64,000 nt of DNA from Streptomyces sp. NBC_00704 (GCF_036226605.1 NZ_CP109000.1:7126501-7190500); one strand, 5' to 3'; shown: positions 42,325-51,063, counted from the first letter of the stretch. Notes: generated by a model not told the origin, from the letters alone. Program-made: numbers and translations.

Positions 42325-43950
42325 TCCCGGCCCCCCACGCCCCCCACGGCCCCCGCGCCCCTCGCACCCGTCGCGTTCCTGAGCCCCGGCGGCGGCACCG
42401 CCCGCGTCGCCGTCCCCCGTCCGGGTGCGCCGTTCCAGGCGTATCCGCAGCCCTTCCGGCATCAGCGTCAGCCGTTCCGTGACCCGCAGCCGGTAGGCGG
42501 GGTCCGGCCGCAGTTCGTAGCGGCGCAGCAGCAGCCCCAGCACGAGCACGGCCTCGTGCAGCGCGAACTGCCGTCCGATGCAGGCCCGGGCGCCGGTGCC
42601 GAACGGCTTGTAGGTGTGCGGGGCCCGTGCGCGCACGGCCCGCGCGTCGAAGCGGTCCGGGTCGAAGCGCTCGGCGTCGGGCCCCCACACCCCGGGGTCG
42701 CGGTGCAGCATGGCGATGAGGACCAGCGCCCAGCCGCCGCGCCGCATCGGGTGCTCGCCGGCCAGCACGGTGTCCTCCCTGGCCTCGCGCGCGAACGCGG
42801 GCGCCGTCGGCCACAGCCGCAGCGCCTCGTCGAGCACCCGGCGCACGAGGCGCAGCTTCGCGACCTGCTCGTAGCCGGGCACGGCCGTGTCCCCCCACAC
42901 CCGGTCCACCTCGGCGCGGGCGCGGGCCGCGAGGCGCGGGTCGAGGGAGAGGTAGTGCAGCGCGAAGGAGAGCGCGCCGGAGGTCGTCTCGTGACCGGCC
43001 ACCAGGAAGGTGACGACCTGACGGCGCACGTTCGTCGCCGACAGCCGTTCGCCCGTGGTGGGGTGGGCGGTGTCGAGCATCCGGTCGAGCAGGTCGCCCT
43101 CCCCGCCGCCCGCCGACCGGCGCGCCCGCACCAGGTCGTCGACCGTGCGGTTGAGGAAGGCGATGTCGGCCTCGTTGCGGCGCGTGGCCCGCCGCAGCAG
43201 GGCGGGCGAGGGCACGGTGTTCAGGCGCTGCGCGTAGGTGAGGGTGCCCACCATCGCGGTGACGAACGGGTGCGGGCGGGAGCGTTCGAAGGAGCCGAAG
43301 TCGTGCCCGAAGCCGGTGCGCGCGATCGTCTCCAACGTCAGTCTGGTCATGTCCCCGGGGACGTCCACGGCCCGGCCCGCGGCGAGTTCCGCGTCCCAGT
43401 GACCGGTCAGACGCTCCGCGACGTCCACCATCATCGGGTGGTAGGCGGCCATGGCCTCCCGGCTGAACCCCGGCGCGAGGACGTCGTGCGCCAACTGCCA
43501 GTTCGGCTCGTGGTTGTACGCCGTGAACAACGCGTCACCCACCACGGGGCGCAGGTTGGCGATGCCCAGCCCGACGTGCTTGGCGAACCGGGTCTCGTCC
43601 GCCATGTCGGCGGCCAGTTCCGCGCCCCCGACGAACACGAACTCCCGGTGGAACACCTTGCGGCGGAAGATCGGCCCCAGCTGCGAGGCGTACTTCAGGG
43701 AATCCTGTAGCGGGGTGCGCCGGCTCGCGCCCAGGAGGTCGCCGAGCAGCGGGATCCGGTACGGCGGATGCGGTATGCGCTCCAGCTCGGGCCAGCCCAG
43801 CTCCGCGCTGCGAAAGCCCCTCGGCAGTGCGTCCACGGGCGCGCTCCCCGCCGCCGTCGTCGTCCGCGTGGACTGCGCCGGCCCGGCCGCTCCCGCGGTC
43901 CCCGCCGTGCCCGTCGTGCTCGCCGTGCCCGTCGTCCCCGTCTCCGCCAT
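42286..43950 (-). CDS. Cytochrome P450 (CYP102-like heme domain)
   Basis: A 554-residue P450. I-helix AGHETT (318-323), ExxR motif EALR (375-378) and heme loop FGTGARACIG (450-459) with Cys457 ligand. The sequence around WPTAPAFAREAREDTVLAG resembles the CYP102 (BM3) heme domain, so a fatty-acid substrate is likely, but no reductase domain is fused. Both ends are low-complexity: an N-terminal Thr/Gly/Ala tract (TGTTGTASTTGTAGT) and a Gly/Arg-rich C-terminal tail read through the overlap with the pentapeptide gene. The ATG at 43950 follows GGGAG. It is divergent from a TetR gene. Confidence 0.93.
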   Translation of the reverse strand: MAETGTTGTASTTGTAGTAGAAGPAQSTRTTTAAGSAPVDALPRGFRSAELGWPELERIPHPPYRIPLLGDLLGASRRTPLQDSLKYASQLGPIFRRKVFHREFVFVGGAELAADMADETRFAKHVGLGIANLRPVVGDALFTAYNHEPNWQLAHDVLAPGFSREAMAAYHPMMVDVAERLTGHWDAELAAGRAVDVPGDMTRLTLETIARTGFGHDFGSFERSRPHPFVTAMVGTLTYAQRLNTVPSPALLRRATRRNEADIAFLNRTVDDLVRARRSAGGGEGDLLDRMLDTAHPTTGERLSATNVRRQVVTFLVAGHETTSGALSFALHYLSLDPRLAARARAEVDRVWGDTAVPGYEQVAKLRLVRRVLDEALRLWPTAPAFAREAREDTVLAGEHPMRRGGWALVLIAMLHRDPGVWGPDAERFDPDRFDARAVRARAPHTYKPFGTGARACIGRQFALHEAVLVLGLLLRRYELRPDPAYRLRVTERLTLMPEGLRIRLERRTRTGDGDAGGAAAGAQERDGCEGRGGRGGRGGPGSGSGCPVRGAGD

Positions 43951-44058
43951 GACGCGATCTCCCTTGATGCACCGGCAGGTTGAGCATGTTGTACGTGGGT
44001 TCAATAGCGTGCGTCAGTCTGGTGCCGCCGTCGAACCGGCGTCAAGTAAGGTGCGCCC

Positions 44059-44676
44059 ATGGCCGCGAAGCAGGGGGAGGAGCGCGCCCGGCGCCGGCTC
44101 GGCACCGCGGAGCGCAGGGAACAGCTCCTGTCGGTCGGGGCGCGGCTGTTCTCGGAGAGCCCGTACGACGACGTGTGGATCGAGCAGGTCGCCGAGATCG
44201 CCGGAGTCTCGCGCGGGCTGCTGTACCACTACTTCCCCACCAAACGGGACTTCTTCGCCGCGGTGGTCGAGCGCGAGAGCGAGCGGATGCTGCGCATGAC
44301 GGCGGCGGTGCCCGGCGTCCCGGTCCGCGAACAGCTCGCGTCCGGTCTCGACGTCTATCTGGAGTACGTGGAGTCCCACGCGCACGGCTACCGGGCGTTC
44401 CACCGAGCGGACGCCGCCGGGGACCAGGCCGTGCGCAAGGTCTACCAGCGGGCCCTCGCGGCGCAGGAGCAGCAGATGCTGGCGGCCCTGGGCGCCGACC
44501 CCGAGTTCGGCCGGGTCTTCGAGGAGCGTCCCGACGTACGGCTCGCGGTGCGCGGCTGGCTGGCGTTCACGACGGCGGTCTGCCTGGAGTGGCTGCGCGG
44601 CTCGGAACTCTCCCGCGAGCAGGTGCGGGAGTTGTGCGCCAGGGCGCTGCTGGGGGTCATCGCCGCTCCGTGCTGA
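44059..44676 (+). CDS. TetR-family regulator
   Basis: A 205-residue regulator. HTH at about residues 30-55: VWIEQVAEIAGVSRGLLYHY, then FPTKRDFF. The C-terminal ligand domain (LDVYLEYVESHAHGYRAFHR) is typical of TetR regulators of fatty-acid or xenobiotic genes. It is divergent from the P450 gene with 108 bases between; a weak TTGAGC/GGTTCAA repeat at 43980-44004 could be its operator. It probably represses the P450. Confidence 0.92.
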   Translation: MAAKQGEERARRRLGTAERREQLLSVGARLFSESPYDDVWIEQVAEIAGVSRGLLYHYFPTKRDFFAAVVERESERMLRMTAAVPGVPVREQLASGLDVYLEYVESHAHGYRAFHRADAAGDQAVRKVYQRALAAQEQQMLAALGADPEFGRVFEERPDVRLAVRGWLAFTTAVCLEWLRGSELSREQVRELCARALLGVIAAPC

Positions 44677-44832
44677 CGGCCGGGGCGGAGCCCTTCGGCT
44701 TTCCGGCCTCCGGCCTCCCGCTCTCGCGGGGCGGGCCGACGATCGACGTGTCCGTGTCCGTGTCTGATCCGTGTGCGTATCCGTAGCCGTGGACGGTGGT
44801 GGTGGTTGGCGTGATCCCGGAACTCCTATAGG

Positions 44833-44851
44833 TTAGGCAAGCCTTACCTTA
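44833..44851. promoter_or_regulatory. Iron box TTAGGCAAGCCTTACCTTA (DmdR/IdeR type)
   Basis: A 19-bp sequence very close to the actinobacterial iron-box consensus (TTAGGTTAGGCTAACCTAA). It ends 12 bases before the DUF2470 ATG and overlaps the ribosome site, so iron-loaded DmdR1/IdeR should repress the gene. Confidence 0.85.
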
Positions 44852-44863
44852 GGAGGATTCAGG

Positions 44864-45589
44864 ATGGGTGACAGCCAGAGCTGGGCCGCGGCGCCCGCCG
44901 CCGCCGAGCGGGCCCGTTCGGTGCTCGCCACCGCGTGGTCCTGCGCGGTGACCGCGAACGGCGGACGCGAGGAGTTCGTCGGCGCCCACACCGTCGACGA
45001 CGACGGCCGGGTGGCCCTGCGCGTGCCCGAGGACAGCGCCCTGCTCACGGCGGCGCTGTGCGCGCCCCGCGGCGAGCCGTCCGCCGTGCTGGAGTTCGCC
45101 GACGTCGCGCCCGTCCCGGTGCGCCACCGGGTGCGCGCCCGGCTCTGGCTCGCCGGCTGGTTCACCCCCGAGGGCGACCGCCTCGCCTTCCGGGCCACCC
45201 GCATCGTCCTCGCGCCGCCCTCCGGCGCGGTCGTCGTCGACCTCGACGACTTCGCGCAGGCCCGGCCCGATCCCCTCGCCGCCGCCGAGGCCCGGCTCCT
45301 CACCCATCTCGCCGACGCCCACCCCGACGCGGTGGAACGGCTCACCCGGCTCGTCCCGCCCGACGTCCTGCACGGCGCCGTCCGGGTGCAGCCGCTCGCC
45401 GTGGACCGGCACGGGCTGACGCTGCGCGTCGAACGCGCCCGCGCCCACGGCGACGTCCGGCTGCCCTTCCACGCCCCCGCCGACGACGTCGGCCGGCTCA
45501 CCGAACGGGTGCACGTCCTGCTCGGTCAGGCGACCGCCGCGGCCTGCCCCCGAGCCCTACAACGGCAGCGCGCAGACGGCGACCGGTGA
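44864..45589 (+). CDS. DUF2470 protein, iron-regulated
   Basis: A 241-residue protein. The N-terminal part is a split-barrel-like region (VAPVPVRHRVRARLWLAGWF). The C-terminal DUF2470 domain (about residues 140-230) includes LLTHLADAHPDAVERL and RLPFHAPADDVGRLTERV. DUF2470 occurs at the end of HugZ-like heme-utilisation proteins, and together with the iron box this points to heme binding or degradation under iron starvation. TAGGAGGA precedes the ATG. The 3' end overlaps the convergent lactonase gene by 33 bases. Confidence 0.88.
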   Translation: MGDSQSWAAAPAAAERARSVLATAWSCAVTANGGREEFVGAHTVDDDGRVALRVPEDSALLTAALCAPRGEPSAVLEFADVAPVPVRHRVRARLWLAGWFTPEGDRLAFRATRIVLAPPSGAVVVDLDDFAQARPDPLAAAEARLLTHLADAHPDAVERLTRLVPPDVLHGAVRVQPLAVDRHGLTLRVERARAHGDVRLPFHAPADDVGRLTERVHVLLGQATAAACPRALQRQRADGDR

Positions 45590-46852
45590 GGCGAACGGCC
45601 CGCCCGCGAGCCGGAGTCCGCCGTTCGCGCCGTCCACCCGGAACACGCTGACCGTGCCGGAGCGCTGGTTGGCGGCGAACAGCAGGGCGCCGTCCGGCGA
45701 CAGGGCGATCTGCCGCGGGAAGTCGCCCGCCACCGGCGTGGTGCCGAGCAGCCGCAGCCGGCCGCCGGCCGCCTCCACCGCGTAGCGCGCGACGGTGTTG
45801 TCGCCGCGGTTGGCGAGGAAGGCGAACGCCCCGTCCGGCGTGACCGCCAGCTGCGCCGGGTAGTTGACGCCCGCCTTCGCCCCGGTGGACTGCGGCCGCC
45901 CGACCGTCAGCCGCCCGCTCGACGGCTCGTACGCGCACACCGCGACCGTGTCGTCGGCCTCGTTCGCCAGGTAGGCGTGCCGGCCGCCGGGATGGAACGT
46001 GAGGTGACGCGGACCGGCGCCCGTCCGGGTGTGCGCCTGGGCGACCTCGGTGAGGACGCCCGTCCTGTCGTCCAGCCGGTAGCTGTACACGGTGTCCGTG
46101 CCGAAGTCGACGGCCAGGACGTGCCGGCCGTCCGGAGCGGTGACGAACTGGTGGGCGTGCGGCCCCCGCTGGCCCGGCCGGGGCGCCGGACGGCTGTGCC
46201 GGACCAGGTCGGCGCGCTCGCCGACGGCCCCCGAGGCGTCGATCGGGTGCACGGCCACGGTGCCCGAGCCGAAGTCCGCGCTCAGCAGCCACCGCCCGCC
46301 GGGATGGACCGACAGATGGCAGGTGGCGGCCCCGCCGGTGGCCCGGCTGCCCAGCACCTTCCCGTCCGACAGCCGCACCGCGGTCACCGCGCCCCGCTCG
46401 CGTTCGTCCGCCGCGTACAGGGTCGCGCCGTCCGGATGCACCGCCAGGTAGGACGGGTCCGGCACTCCGGTGATCGTGCCCTTCCCTGTGATCCGCCCCG
46501 ACGCGCCGTCGTACGCGGCGACGCCGATGCCCTTCCCGCCGCCCGCCGTGGAGGTGTACGTGCCCAGGTACAGCGGACGGACCCCGGACGGACCCGGCGA
46601 GGGGTCGGACGAGGCCCGCGGGGCGGCGGACGACGACGGCTGCGAGGGCGGCGCGCCCCGCCGCGCCTCCTCGGAGGCGGCCGGACCGCCGCCCCCGTCG
46701 CCGCCGCACCCGGCCAGTGCCGACGCCGCGGCGGCGCCGCCGATCGCGCCGAGGGCGCCGACGAGACGGCGCCTCGTCCAGCGTTGCCGCCGCCGCCCGT
46801 CTCCCGGCGGGCCGGGGGACTCCCGCCGTGCCGTGCCCGTCCCACTGTCCAT
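45557..46852 (-). CDS. Lactonase-family beta-propeller lipoprotein (6-phosphogluconolactonase-like)
   Basis: A 431-residue exported protein. A Tat-like signal with lipobox (RRLVGALGAIGGAAAASALA, then GC) leads to a Gly/Ser/Pro linker. The mature part is a seven-bladed propeller of the PF10282 lactonase family (YLGTYTSTAGGGKGIGVAAY, repeated HPGGR/SPDGALLFAANQRSGTVSVF). Members include 6-phosphogluconolactonase and muconate lactonising-like enzymes. A lipid-anchored outer location argues against pentose-phosphate use, so the substrate is open. Confidence 0.88.
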   Translation of the reverse strand: MDSGTGTARRESPGPPGDGRRRQRWTRRRLVGALGAIGGAAAASALAGCGGDGGGGPAASEEARRGAPPSQPSSSAAPRASSDPSPGPSGVRPLYLGTYTSTAGGGKGIGVAAYDGASGRITGKGTITGVPDPSYLAVHPDGATLYAADERERGAVTAVRLSDGKVLGSRATGGAATCHLSVHPGGRWLLSADFGSGTVAVHPIDASGAVGERADLVRHSRPAPRPGQRGPHAHQFVTAPDGRHVLAVDFGTDTVYSYRLDDRTGVLTEVAQAHTRTGAGPRHLTFHPGGRHAYLANEADDTVAVCAYEPSSGRLTVGRPQSTGAKAGVNYPAQLAVTPDGAFAFLANRGDNTVARYAVEAAGGRLRLLGTTPVAGDFPRQIALSPDGALLFAANQRSGTVSVFRVDGANGGLRLAGGPFASPVAVCALPL

Positions 46853-46937
46853 GCCCGCACCTCAGGTCGTCGTACGCCTCCGCCGTGACAGCCACCTTGA
46901 CCCGGACCGGCCGGTGCGCGCAAAAGCGGCCGCCGCG

Positions 46938-48191
46938 TCACTCGGCGCGGCGGCCGGCCTCGGACCGCTTCCGGCGCAGCCGGCCCGGCGCCCGCAGCCG
47001 CCTCCTGAGCCGGTACAGCCACGGCCGGCGCTCACGCTGCTCCCGGCTGTTGCGGTCCAGTTCCTCCAGCAGCCGCTGGGACCGGTGCTCGGTGTCCAGT
47101 TCGTCGAGGATGCGGTTGACCTCGGTCAGCACCGCGCCGTGCAGCTGCCACTGGCGGGCGTCGTGCTGGAGCTGCTCCAGCAGCAGCTGGGCCAGCTTGT
47201 CGCGGGTGGTGGCGGCCTGCCGCAGCTCGGCGGTGAGCCGGGCCTCGGCGGCGTCCGCGTTCAGGCTGACGTGCGTGGTCACCAGCACCGCGAAGCTGAC
47301 CACCGCGTCGGCCATCTCGGACAGCACCTGCTCGACGACCTCGCCGGTCGCGGGCGGGAACAGCGGGTGCGGCTCGCGCTCCTTGGCGAGGTCGGTGAGG
47401 GACCGGGCGAGCACCCGCAGCACGACCGTGCAGATCTCCAGCGTGTCCAGGCCGGTGCGCAGCACCACGCGGTGCAGCAGCCCCTCCCGGACGCGGGGAT
47501 TGAGCCTGAGGCTCTCCTCGGCCTGCCGCAGGGCCGCGTCGACCTCGACGATGTCGTGGTCCAGCCGCCGGGCCTCGTGCAGCCGCGCCGCCGCCTGTTC
47601 GGCCGGGGTGCGGCCCGCGGCCTCCTCGCCGATGCGCAGCATCAGCTGCCGCAGCCGCCTGGCCAGCCCCTCGATCGACTCGCCGGCCTCCTCCACCCAC
47701 ACCGGCGGCGGCAGCAGCAGATTGCAGCCGAGCCCGACGCCCGCGCCGATCAGCGTCTCCACCACCCGCGCCCACGCCGTGTCCCCGACGGTGGTGACGC
47801 CCAGCACCAGCATGGCGCTGATCGCCACCTCCGGGACGTACTCGTCGACCCGCACCAGGTGCCCCACCCCCAGCGAGGCCACGATCAGCAGGCCGAGGCT
47901 CCACCAGGTCAGGCCGACCAGCAGGCTGAAGACGATGGCCACGACGACGCCGGCGACCACCGCGGTGACCCGGCGGACGCCGTTGGTGAGGGTCGCGTAC
48001 AGGGTGACCTGGACGACCAGCAGCGCCGTCAGCGGCGCGGTGAGCGGCAGCGCCTCGGGGCTCAGGCGCAGCGCGACGACATAGGCGAGCGAGGCCGCGG
48101 CGGCCGACCGCAGAGCCTGGAGGACGACGGGTTCCCGATGGCGCCGCACCAGCCGCACGAGCGGCGCCGCACGCTGACGTACTTCTTGCAT
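46938..48191 (-). CDS. FUSC / aromatic-acid-exporter-like membrane protein
   Basis: A 417-residue protein with about six hydrophobic helices in residues 25-165 (for example LTALLVVQVTLYATL, VTAVVAGVVVAIVFSLLVGL), then a long cytoplasmic coiled-coil-rich region (LDHDIVEVDAALRQAEESLR; LAQLLLEQLQHDARQWQL) and a basic C-terminus. This is the ArAE/FUSC pattern seen in aromatic-acid and drug efflux components. The substrate is unknown. Confidence 0.88.
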   Translation of the reverse strand: MQEVRQRAAPLVRLVRRHREPVVLQALRSAAAASLAYVVALRLSPEALPLTAPLTALLVVQVTLYATLTNGVRRVTAVVAGVVVAIVFSLLVGLTWWSLGLLIVASLGVGHLVRVDEYVPEVAISAMLVLGVTTVGDTAWARVVETLIGAGVGLGCNLLLPPPVWVEEAGESIEGLARRLRQLMLRIGEEAAGRTPAEQAAARLHEARRLDHDIVEVDAALRQAEESLRLNPRVREGLLHRVVLRTGLDTLEICTVVLRVLARSLTDLAKEREPHPLFPPATGEVVEQVLSEMADAVVSFAVLVTTHVSLNADAAEARLTAELRQAATTRDKLAQLLLEQLQHDARQWQLHGAVLTEVNRILDELDTEHRSQRLLEELDRNSREQRERRPWLYRLRRRLRAPGRLRRKRSEAGRRAE

Positions 48192-48309
48192 CCCCAGACC
48201 CGTTCCCCTTCCACGGCGGCCTCGAACGTCTCTTCCGTCCCGCGACCGCCCGCCACGGGTCGCGATGCCCCGTACGGCCGCCGGGGCCGGGCCGCCGCCG
48301 AAGGGCCGG

Positions 48310-48804
48310 TCAGGCGTACAGCCTGTCCACGAAGGCGGACAGGTTGTCCGTCGTGCGGGCGATCTGCTCCTCCAGCGTCAGGCTCTCCTCGAAGCGGGCT
48401 CCCGGCTCCAGCGGCTTCCGGCCGCGCAGATAGAGGGAACACGCGAGATCGGTGCACATGTACAGCCCCACCGAGTTGCCCTCCCGGCCCGCGGCGCCCG
48501 CCTTGCGCGCGGTCATCAGCGAGACCCCGCCGCCGGGGTGGGTGGTCAGGCAGAGCGAGCACATGCTGCGGTGCGTGAGCGTGCGCCGCGCGGACGGGAA
48601 GCGCAGGGCGACGCCCACGAGAGCGCCGTCCCGCTCGACGACGAGACAGCTGCGGTCGGGCGCGCCGGGATCACGCCAGCCGAGGAAGTCCAGGTCGTCC
48701 CAGGGCATCCGGTCGAGATCGCGCGGGACGGCCATCCGCGCGGCCTCCCCCTTGGAACAGTTGACGAAGGAACGGCGGATGGCACGTTCGTCGAGTGGCT
48801 TCAT
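48310..48804 (-). CDS. FBP-domain protein (EF-G-binding / FusB-like zinc finger)
   Basis: A 164-residue protein with the treble-clef zinc finger of FusB-type EF-G-binding proteins: CSLCLTTH and CTDLACSLYLRG give four Cys. The N-terminus (RSFVNCSKGEAARMAVPRDL, then WDDLDFLGWRDP) is standard for the FBP family. Relatives release EF-G from stalled ribosomes and confer fusidic acid tolerance. An unusual AACCTAGGG palindrome lies 54 bases upstream, so expression is probably induced. Confidence 0.93.
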   Translation of the reverse strand: MKPLDERAIRRSFVNCSKGEAARMAVPRDLDRMPWDDLDFLGWRDPGAPDRSCLVVERDGALVGVALRFPSARRTLTHRSMCSLCLTTHPGGGVSLMTARKAGAAGREGNSVGLYMCTDLACSLYLRGRKPLEPGARFEESLTLEEQIARTTDNLSAFVDRLYA

Positions 48805-48857
48805 GGCAGTCTCTCCTGACGAGGGCGGTCTGGGCGATCCAGGTCGCCCGCACAGAT

Positions 48858-48888
48858 AACCTAGGGCCCCTAGGTTTCAACCTAGGGT
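48858..48888. promoter_or_regulatory. AACCTAGGG palindrome plus third half-site
   Basis: AACCTAGGG-C-CCCTAGGTT (48858-48876) is a perfect 9-bp inverted repeat around one base, followed by a further direct AACCTAGGGT (48879-48888). It sits in front of the FBP-domain gene and is a strong operator candidate, perhaps MarR type. Confidence 0.75.
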
Positions 48889-48913
48889 AGATAGTTGAAG
48901 CGGGGGGAAGCCA

Positions 48914-49018
48914 GTGGATTTCGACGAGCGCGCCATGCCGTCCCGGGCGTGGGCGGCCATCCGGTCCCCGGAGCCGCTCGCGGCACCGGGCGGGATCGCC
49001 GATGCGGATCTCTCTTAG
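48914..49018 (+). CDS. Short open frame, possible remnant of a MarR-type regulator
   Basis: A 34-codon frame starting with GTG (VDFDERAMPSRAWAAIRSPE...) and ending at TAG. GGGGGGAAG lies 4 to 5 bases upstream and the AACCTAGGG operator just before that. The start resembles the N-terminus of some MarR regulators as I recall them (AMPSRAW...RSL). The rest is too short for an HTH, so it may be an internally deleted gene rather than a true small protein. Confidence is low. Confidence 0.3.
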   Translation: MDFDERAMPSRAWAAIRSPEPLAAPGGIADADLS

Positions 49019-49108
49019 CTCACAGCCTGAACTAAGGGTTGGAGAATGTCGCGCACACCCTTCCGCGGAGGTATGTTGCAGGTCGGGCAGGGCTCGGAGG
49101 GGAGCGAC

Positions 49109-50551
49109 ATGACGGGGCGGAACGGGCGCACGGTACGCGACCTGAGGCGGGCCAACCGTACGGCCGTACTGCAACGGCTCTACTTCGACGGGCCCCTCAG
49201 CCGATTCGAGCTGGGGCCGGCCACCGGTCTCAGCTCCGGATCGATCAGCAACGTCGTCGCCGACCTGATCGCCGACGGACTGGTGGAGGAGGCCGGCAGC
49301 GTCGACTCCGACGGCGGCCGTCCCCGCATCCTGCTGCGGGTGGCCCCCGGCAGCGGCCACATGATCGGCGTGGACGTCGGCGAGACCAGGGTGCGCATCG
49401 AGCTGTTCGACCTCACGCTCACCGAACTCGCCCGCGCCGAAAGGCCGTTGGAGCAGAGCCGGTACGAGGTCGACGGGATCGTCGGCCATGTCCGCGACGG
49501 CGTCGCCGAGGTGCTCGCGAGCGCCGGGGTCGCCGCCGAGCAGCTTCTCGGGATCGGCGTCGGCGTCCCGGGCATCGTCGAGCACACCCCCGAGCGCGGC
49601 GCCGTCGTGCACGGCCAGACCATCGGCTGGGACGCGGTCCCGCTGGAGGCGCTGCTGCGCGAGAGCGCCCTGCTGCCGGAGAGCGTGCCGTACTTCATCG
49701 ACAACGGCGCCAAGACGCTGGGCCAGGCCGAGATGTGGTTCGGCGGCGGCCGCGGCGCGCACAGCGCGGTCGTCGTCCTCTTCGGCTCCGGCGTCGGCGC
49801 CTGTCTGGTCACCCCGGAGGTGGAGCACGGCCGGGCGGTCGAGTGGGGCCATCTGACGGTACGGGTGCGGGGCCGCCGCTGCCGCTGCGGGGCCCTGGGC
49901 TGTCTGGAGGCGTACGCGGGCGCGGAAGCGCTGCTGGAGCGCTGGCGCGAGCAGGGCGGCCGGCCCCCCGAGGGCGTCGACGAGGAGACCGCGCTGACCG
50001 CGATGCTCACCGCCGCCTACCCCCCGCCCGCACCGGACGGCGACGGGACCGGCCACGACGGCGGGGCAGAACACGACGGTGGGGCAGAACACGACGGAGG
50101 GGCAGAAGGCGGCGGAGCGGCCGGTGCCGGAGCGGCGCCCGGCGGACCCGGTGTCGACGACGGCGCGGGCGCCCTCGGCGCGGGCCGGACGGCGGACCCC
50201 GTCGCGCTCGCGGTCCTGGAGGAGACCGCCGAGTACCTGGGCGCGGGTCTCTCCGACCTGATCAACCTCTTCCAGCCGGAGCGCATCCTCATCGGCGGCT
50301 GGGCCGGCCTGCAACTGGGCGCCCGCTTCCTGCCCGCCGTGCGCCGCCACGCCACCGCGTACGCGCTGCGCCACCCCGCCCAGAAGGTCACCGTCGAACT
50401 GGGCCGGCTCGGCCCGGACGCGGTCACCGTGGGGGCGGCGATCCTGCCGCTCGCCGACTTCTTCGGCCGCGGCGGCCGGCGTCCCGAGCCCGCCCCCGCG
50501 GGCCCGGCGCCCGCCTGGCGCACGGTCCTGGAGGACCGCGCCCCCCGCTGA
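49109..50551 (+). CDS. ROK-family transcriptional regulator with internal repeat insertion
   Basis: A 480-residue NagC/XylR-like protein. N-terminal winged HTH (about residues 10-70; LSRFELGPATGLSSGSISNV) precedes a ROK sugar-kinase-like domain, with DVGETRVRIELFDLT, IGVGVPGIVEHTP, EWGHLTVRVRGRRCRCGALG and CLEAYAG (zinc-binding ROK signature). Residues about 310-360 are a Gly/Ala/Asp insertion with three HDGGAE copies. ATG at 49109 has GGAGGGGAG upstream; the frame is open to 49046 without a better start. It probably controls sugar genes elsewhere. Confidence 0.9.
   Translation: MTGRNGRTVRDLRRANRTAVLQRLYFDGPLSRFELGPATGLSSGSISNVVADLIADGLVEEAGSVDSDGGRPRILLRVAPGSGHMIGVDVGETRVRIELFDLTLTELARAERPLEQSRYEVDGIVGHVRDGVAEVLASAGVAAEQLLGIGVGVPGIVEHTPERGAVVHGQTIGWDAVPLEALLRESALLPESVPYFIDNGAKTLGQAEMWFGGGRGAHSAVVVLFGSGVGACLVTPEVEHGRAVEWGHLTVRVRGRRCRCGALGCLEAYAGAEALLERWREQGGRPPEGVDEETALTAMLTAAYPPPAPDGDGTGHDGGAEHDGGAEHDGGAEGGGAAGAGAAPGGPGVDDGAGALGAGRTADPVALAVLEETAEYLGAGLSDLINLFQPERILIGGWAGLQLGARFLPAVRRHATAYALRHPAQKVTVELGRLGPDAVTVGAAILPLADFFGRGGRRPEPAPAGPAPAWRTVLEDRAPR
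50054..50107. repeat. 18-bp tandem repeat x3 inside the ROK gene
   Basis: Three copies of CACGACGGNGGGGCAGAA, each encoding HDGGAE. They differ only at the N position, which suggests recent expansion. The unit is a multiple of three, so copy change keeps the frame. Confidence 0.9.
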
Positions 50552-50710
50552 ACCGGCCTCCGGACGGCCGGACCGCGCCCGGCGCAGGGGTGCGGCCCGG
50601 CGTACGGCGTTTCGGCGCGCGTGCGGGAGGTACTCGCGAGTCGCCCGGACGAACGTCGTCCGGTGACGTCGCCCGCGTCCGGCGCGGTGCGACCGCGAGA
50701 GGAGGACGTC

Positions 50711-50974
50711 GTGGCGGAACAGCGACTCCAGGGCCCCGGCGGGAACGGCGCCCCGGTACCGCGCGACCTGCCGGACCAGCAGGCCGACGGGGGCGACGAC
50801 CGGTGGGACGTCGCCGAGCCCGAGCAGCCCGAGCAGTCCGAGGAGTCCGGGAAGGACCAGGGGGCCGCCCAGGACGTCCCCGACACCGACGAGGCCGGGA
50901 CGGGCCCGCGGGGCGCCCCCCACGCGGGCGACGGCCGGTCGGACAGCCCCGAGCCCGAAGAGCCCACCGCCTGA
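50711..50974 (+). CDS. Small acidic disordered protein
   Basis: An 87-residue protein starting with GTG (VAEQRLQGPGGNGAPVPRDL), extremely rich in Asp, Glu, Pro, Gly and Gln (PEQPEQSEESGKDQ). It has no hydrophobic core and is probably intrinsically disordered. GAGAGGAGGA lies about 6 bases before the GTG, a strong ribosome site, so I accept it as a gene. Function is unknown. Confidence 0.6.
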   Translation: MAEQRLQGPGGNGAPVPRDLPDQQADGGDDRWDVAEPEQPEQSEESGKDQGAAQDVPDTDEAGTGPRGAPHAGDGRSDSPEPEEPTA

Positions 50975-51063
50975 CCCCCGAGCAGCCATCATGGGCATGG
51001 CCGACCGGGCCCGCTCCTGGCCCGTCCTGCGTCAGCTCACCACCCGGCCGGACCACCACCGCG

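Larger units (their letters stand above)
48805..49108. other. Divergent intergenic region: FBP gene / ROK gene
   Basis: 304 bases between divergent starts. It contains the AACCTAGGG operator (48858-48888), a short open frame with a ribosome site (48914-49018) and a CTTAG/CTAAG inverted repeat (49014-49018 with 49032-49036) ahead of the ROK gene. Confidence 0.5.

Noticed and set aside
43980..44004. TTGAGC...GGTTCAA repeat between the P450 and TetR genes
   Set aside because: Arms match at only five or six positions with a wide spacer; too weak to list as an operator, though the location is right.
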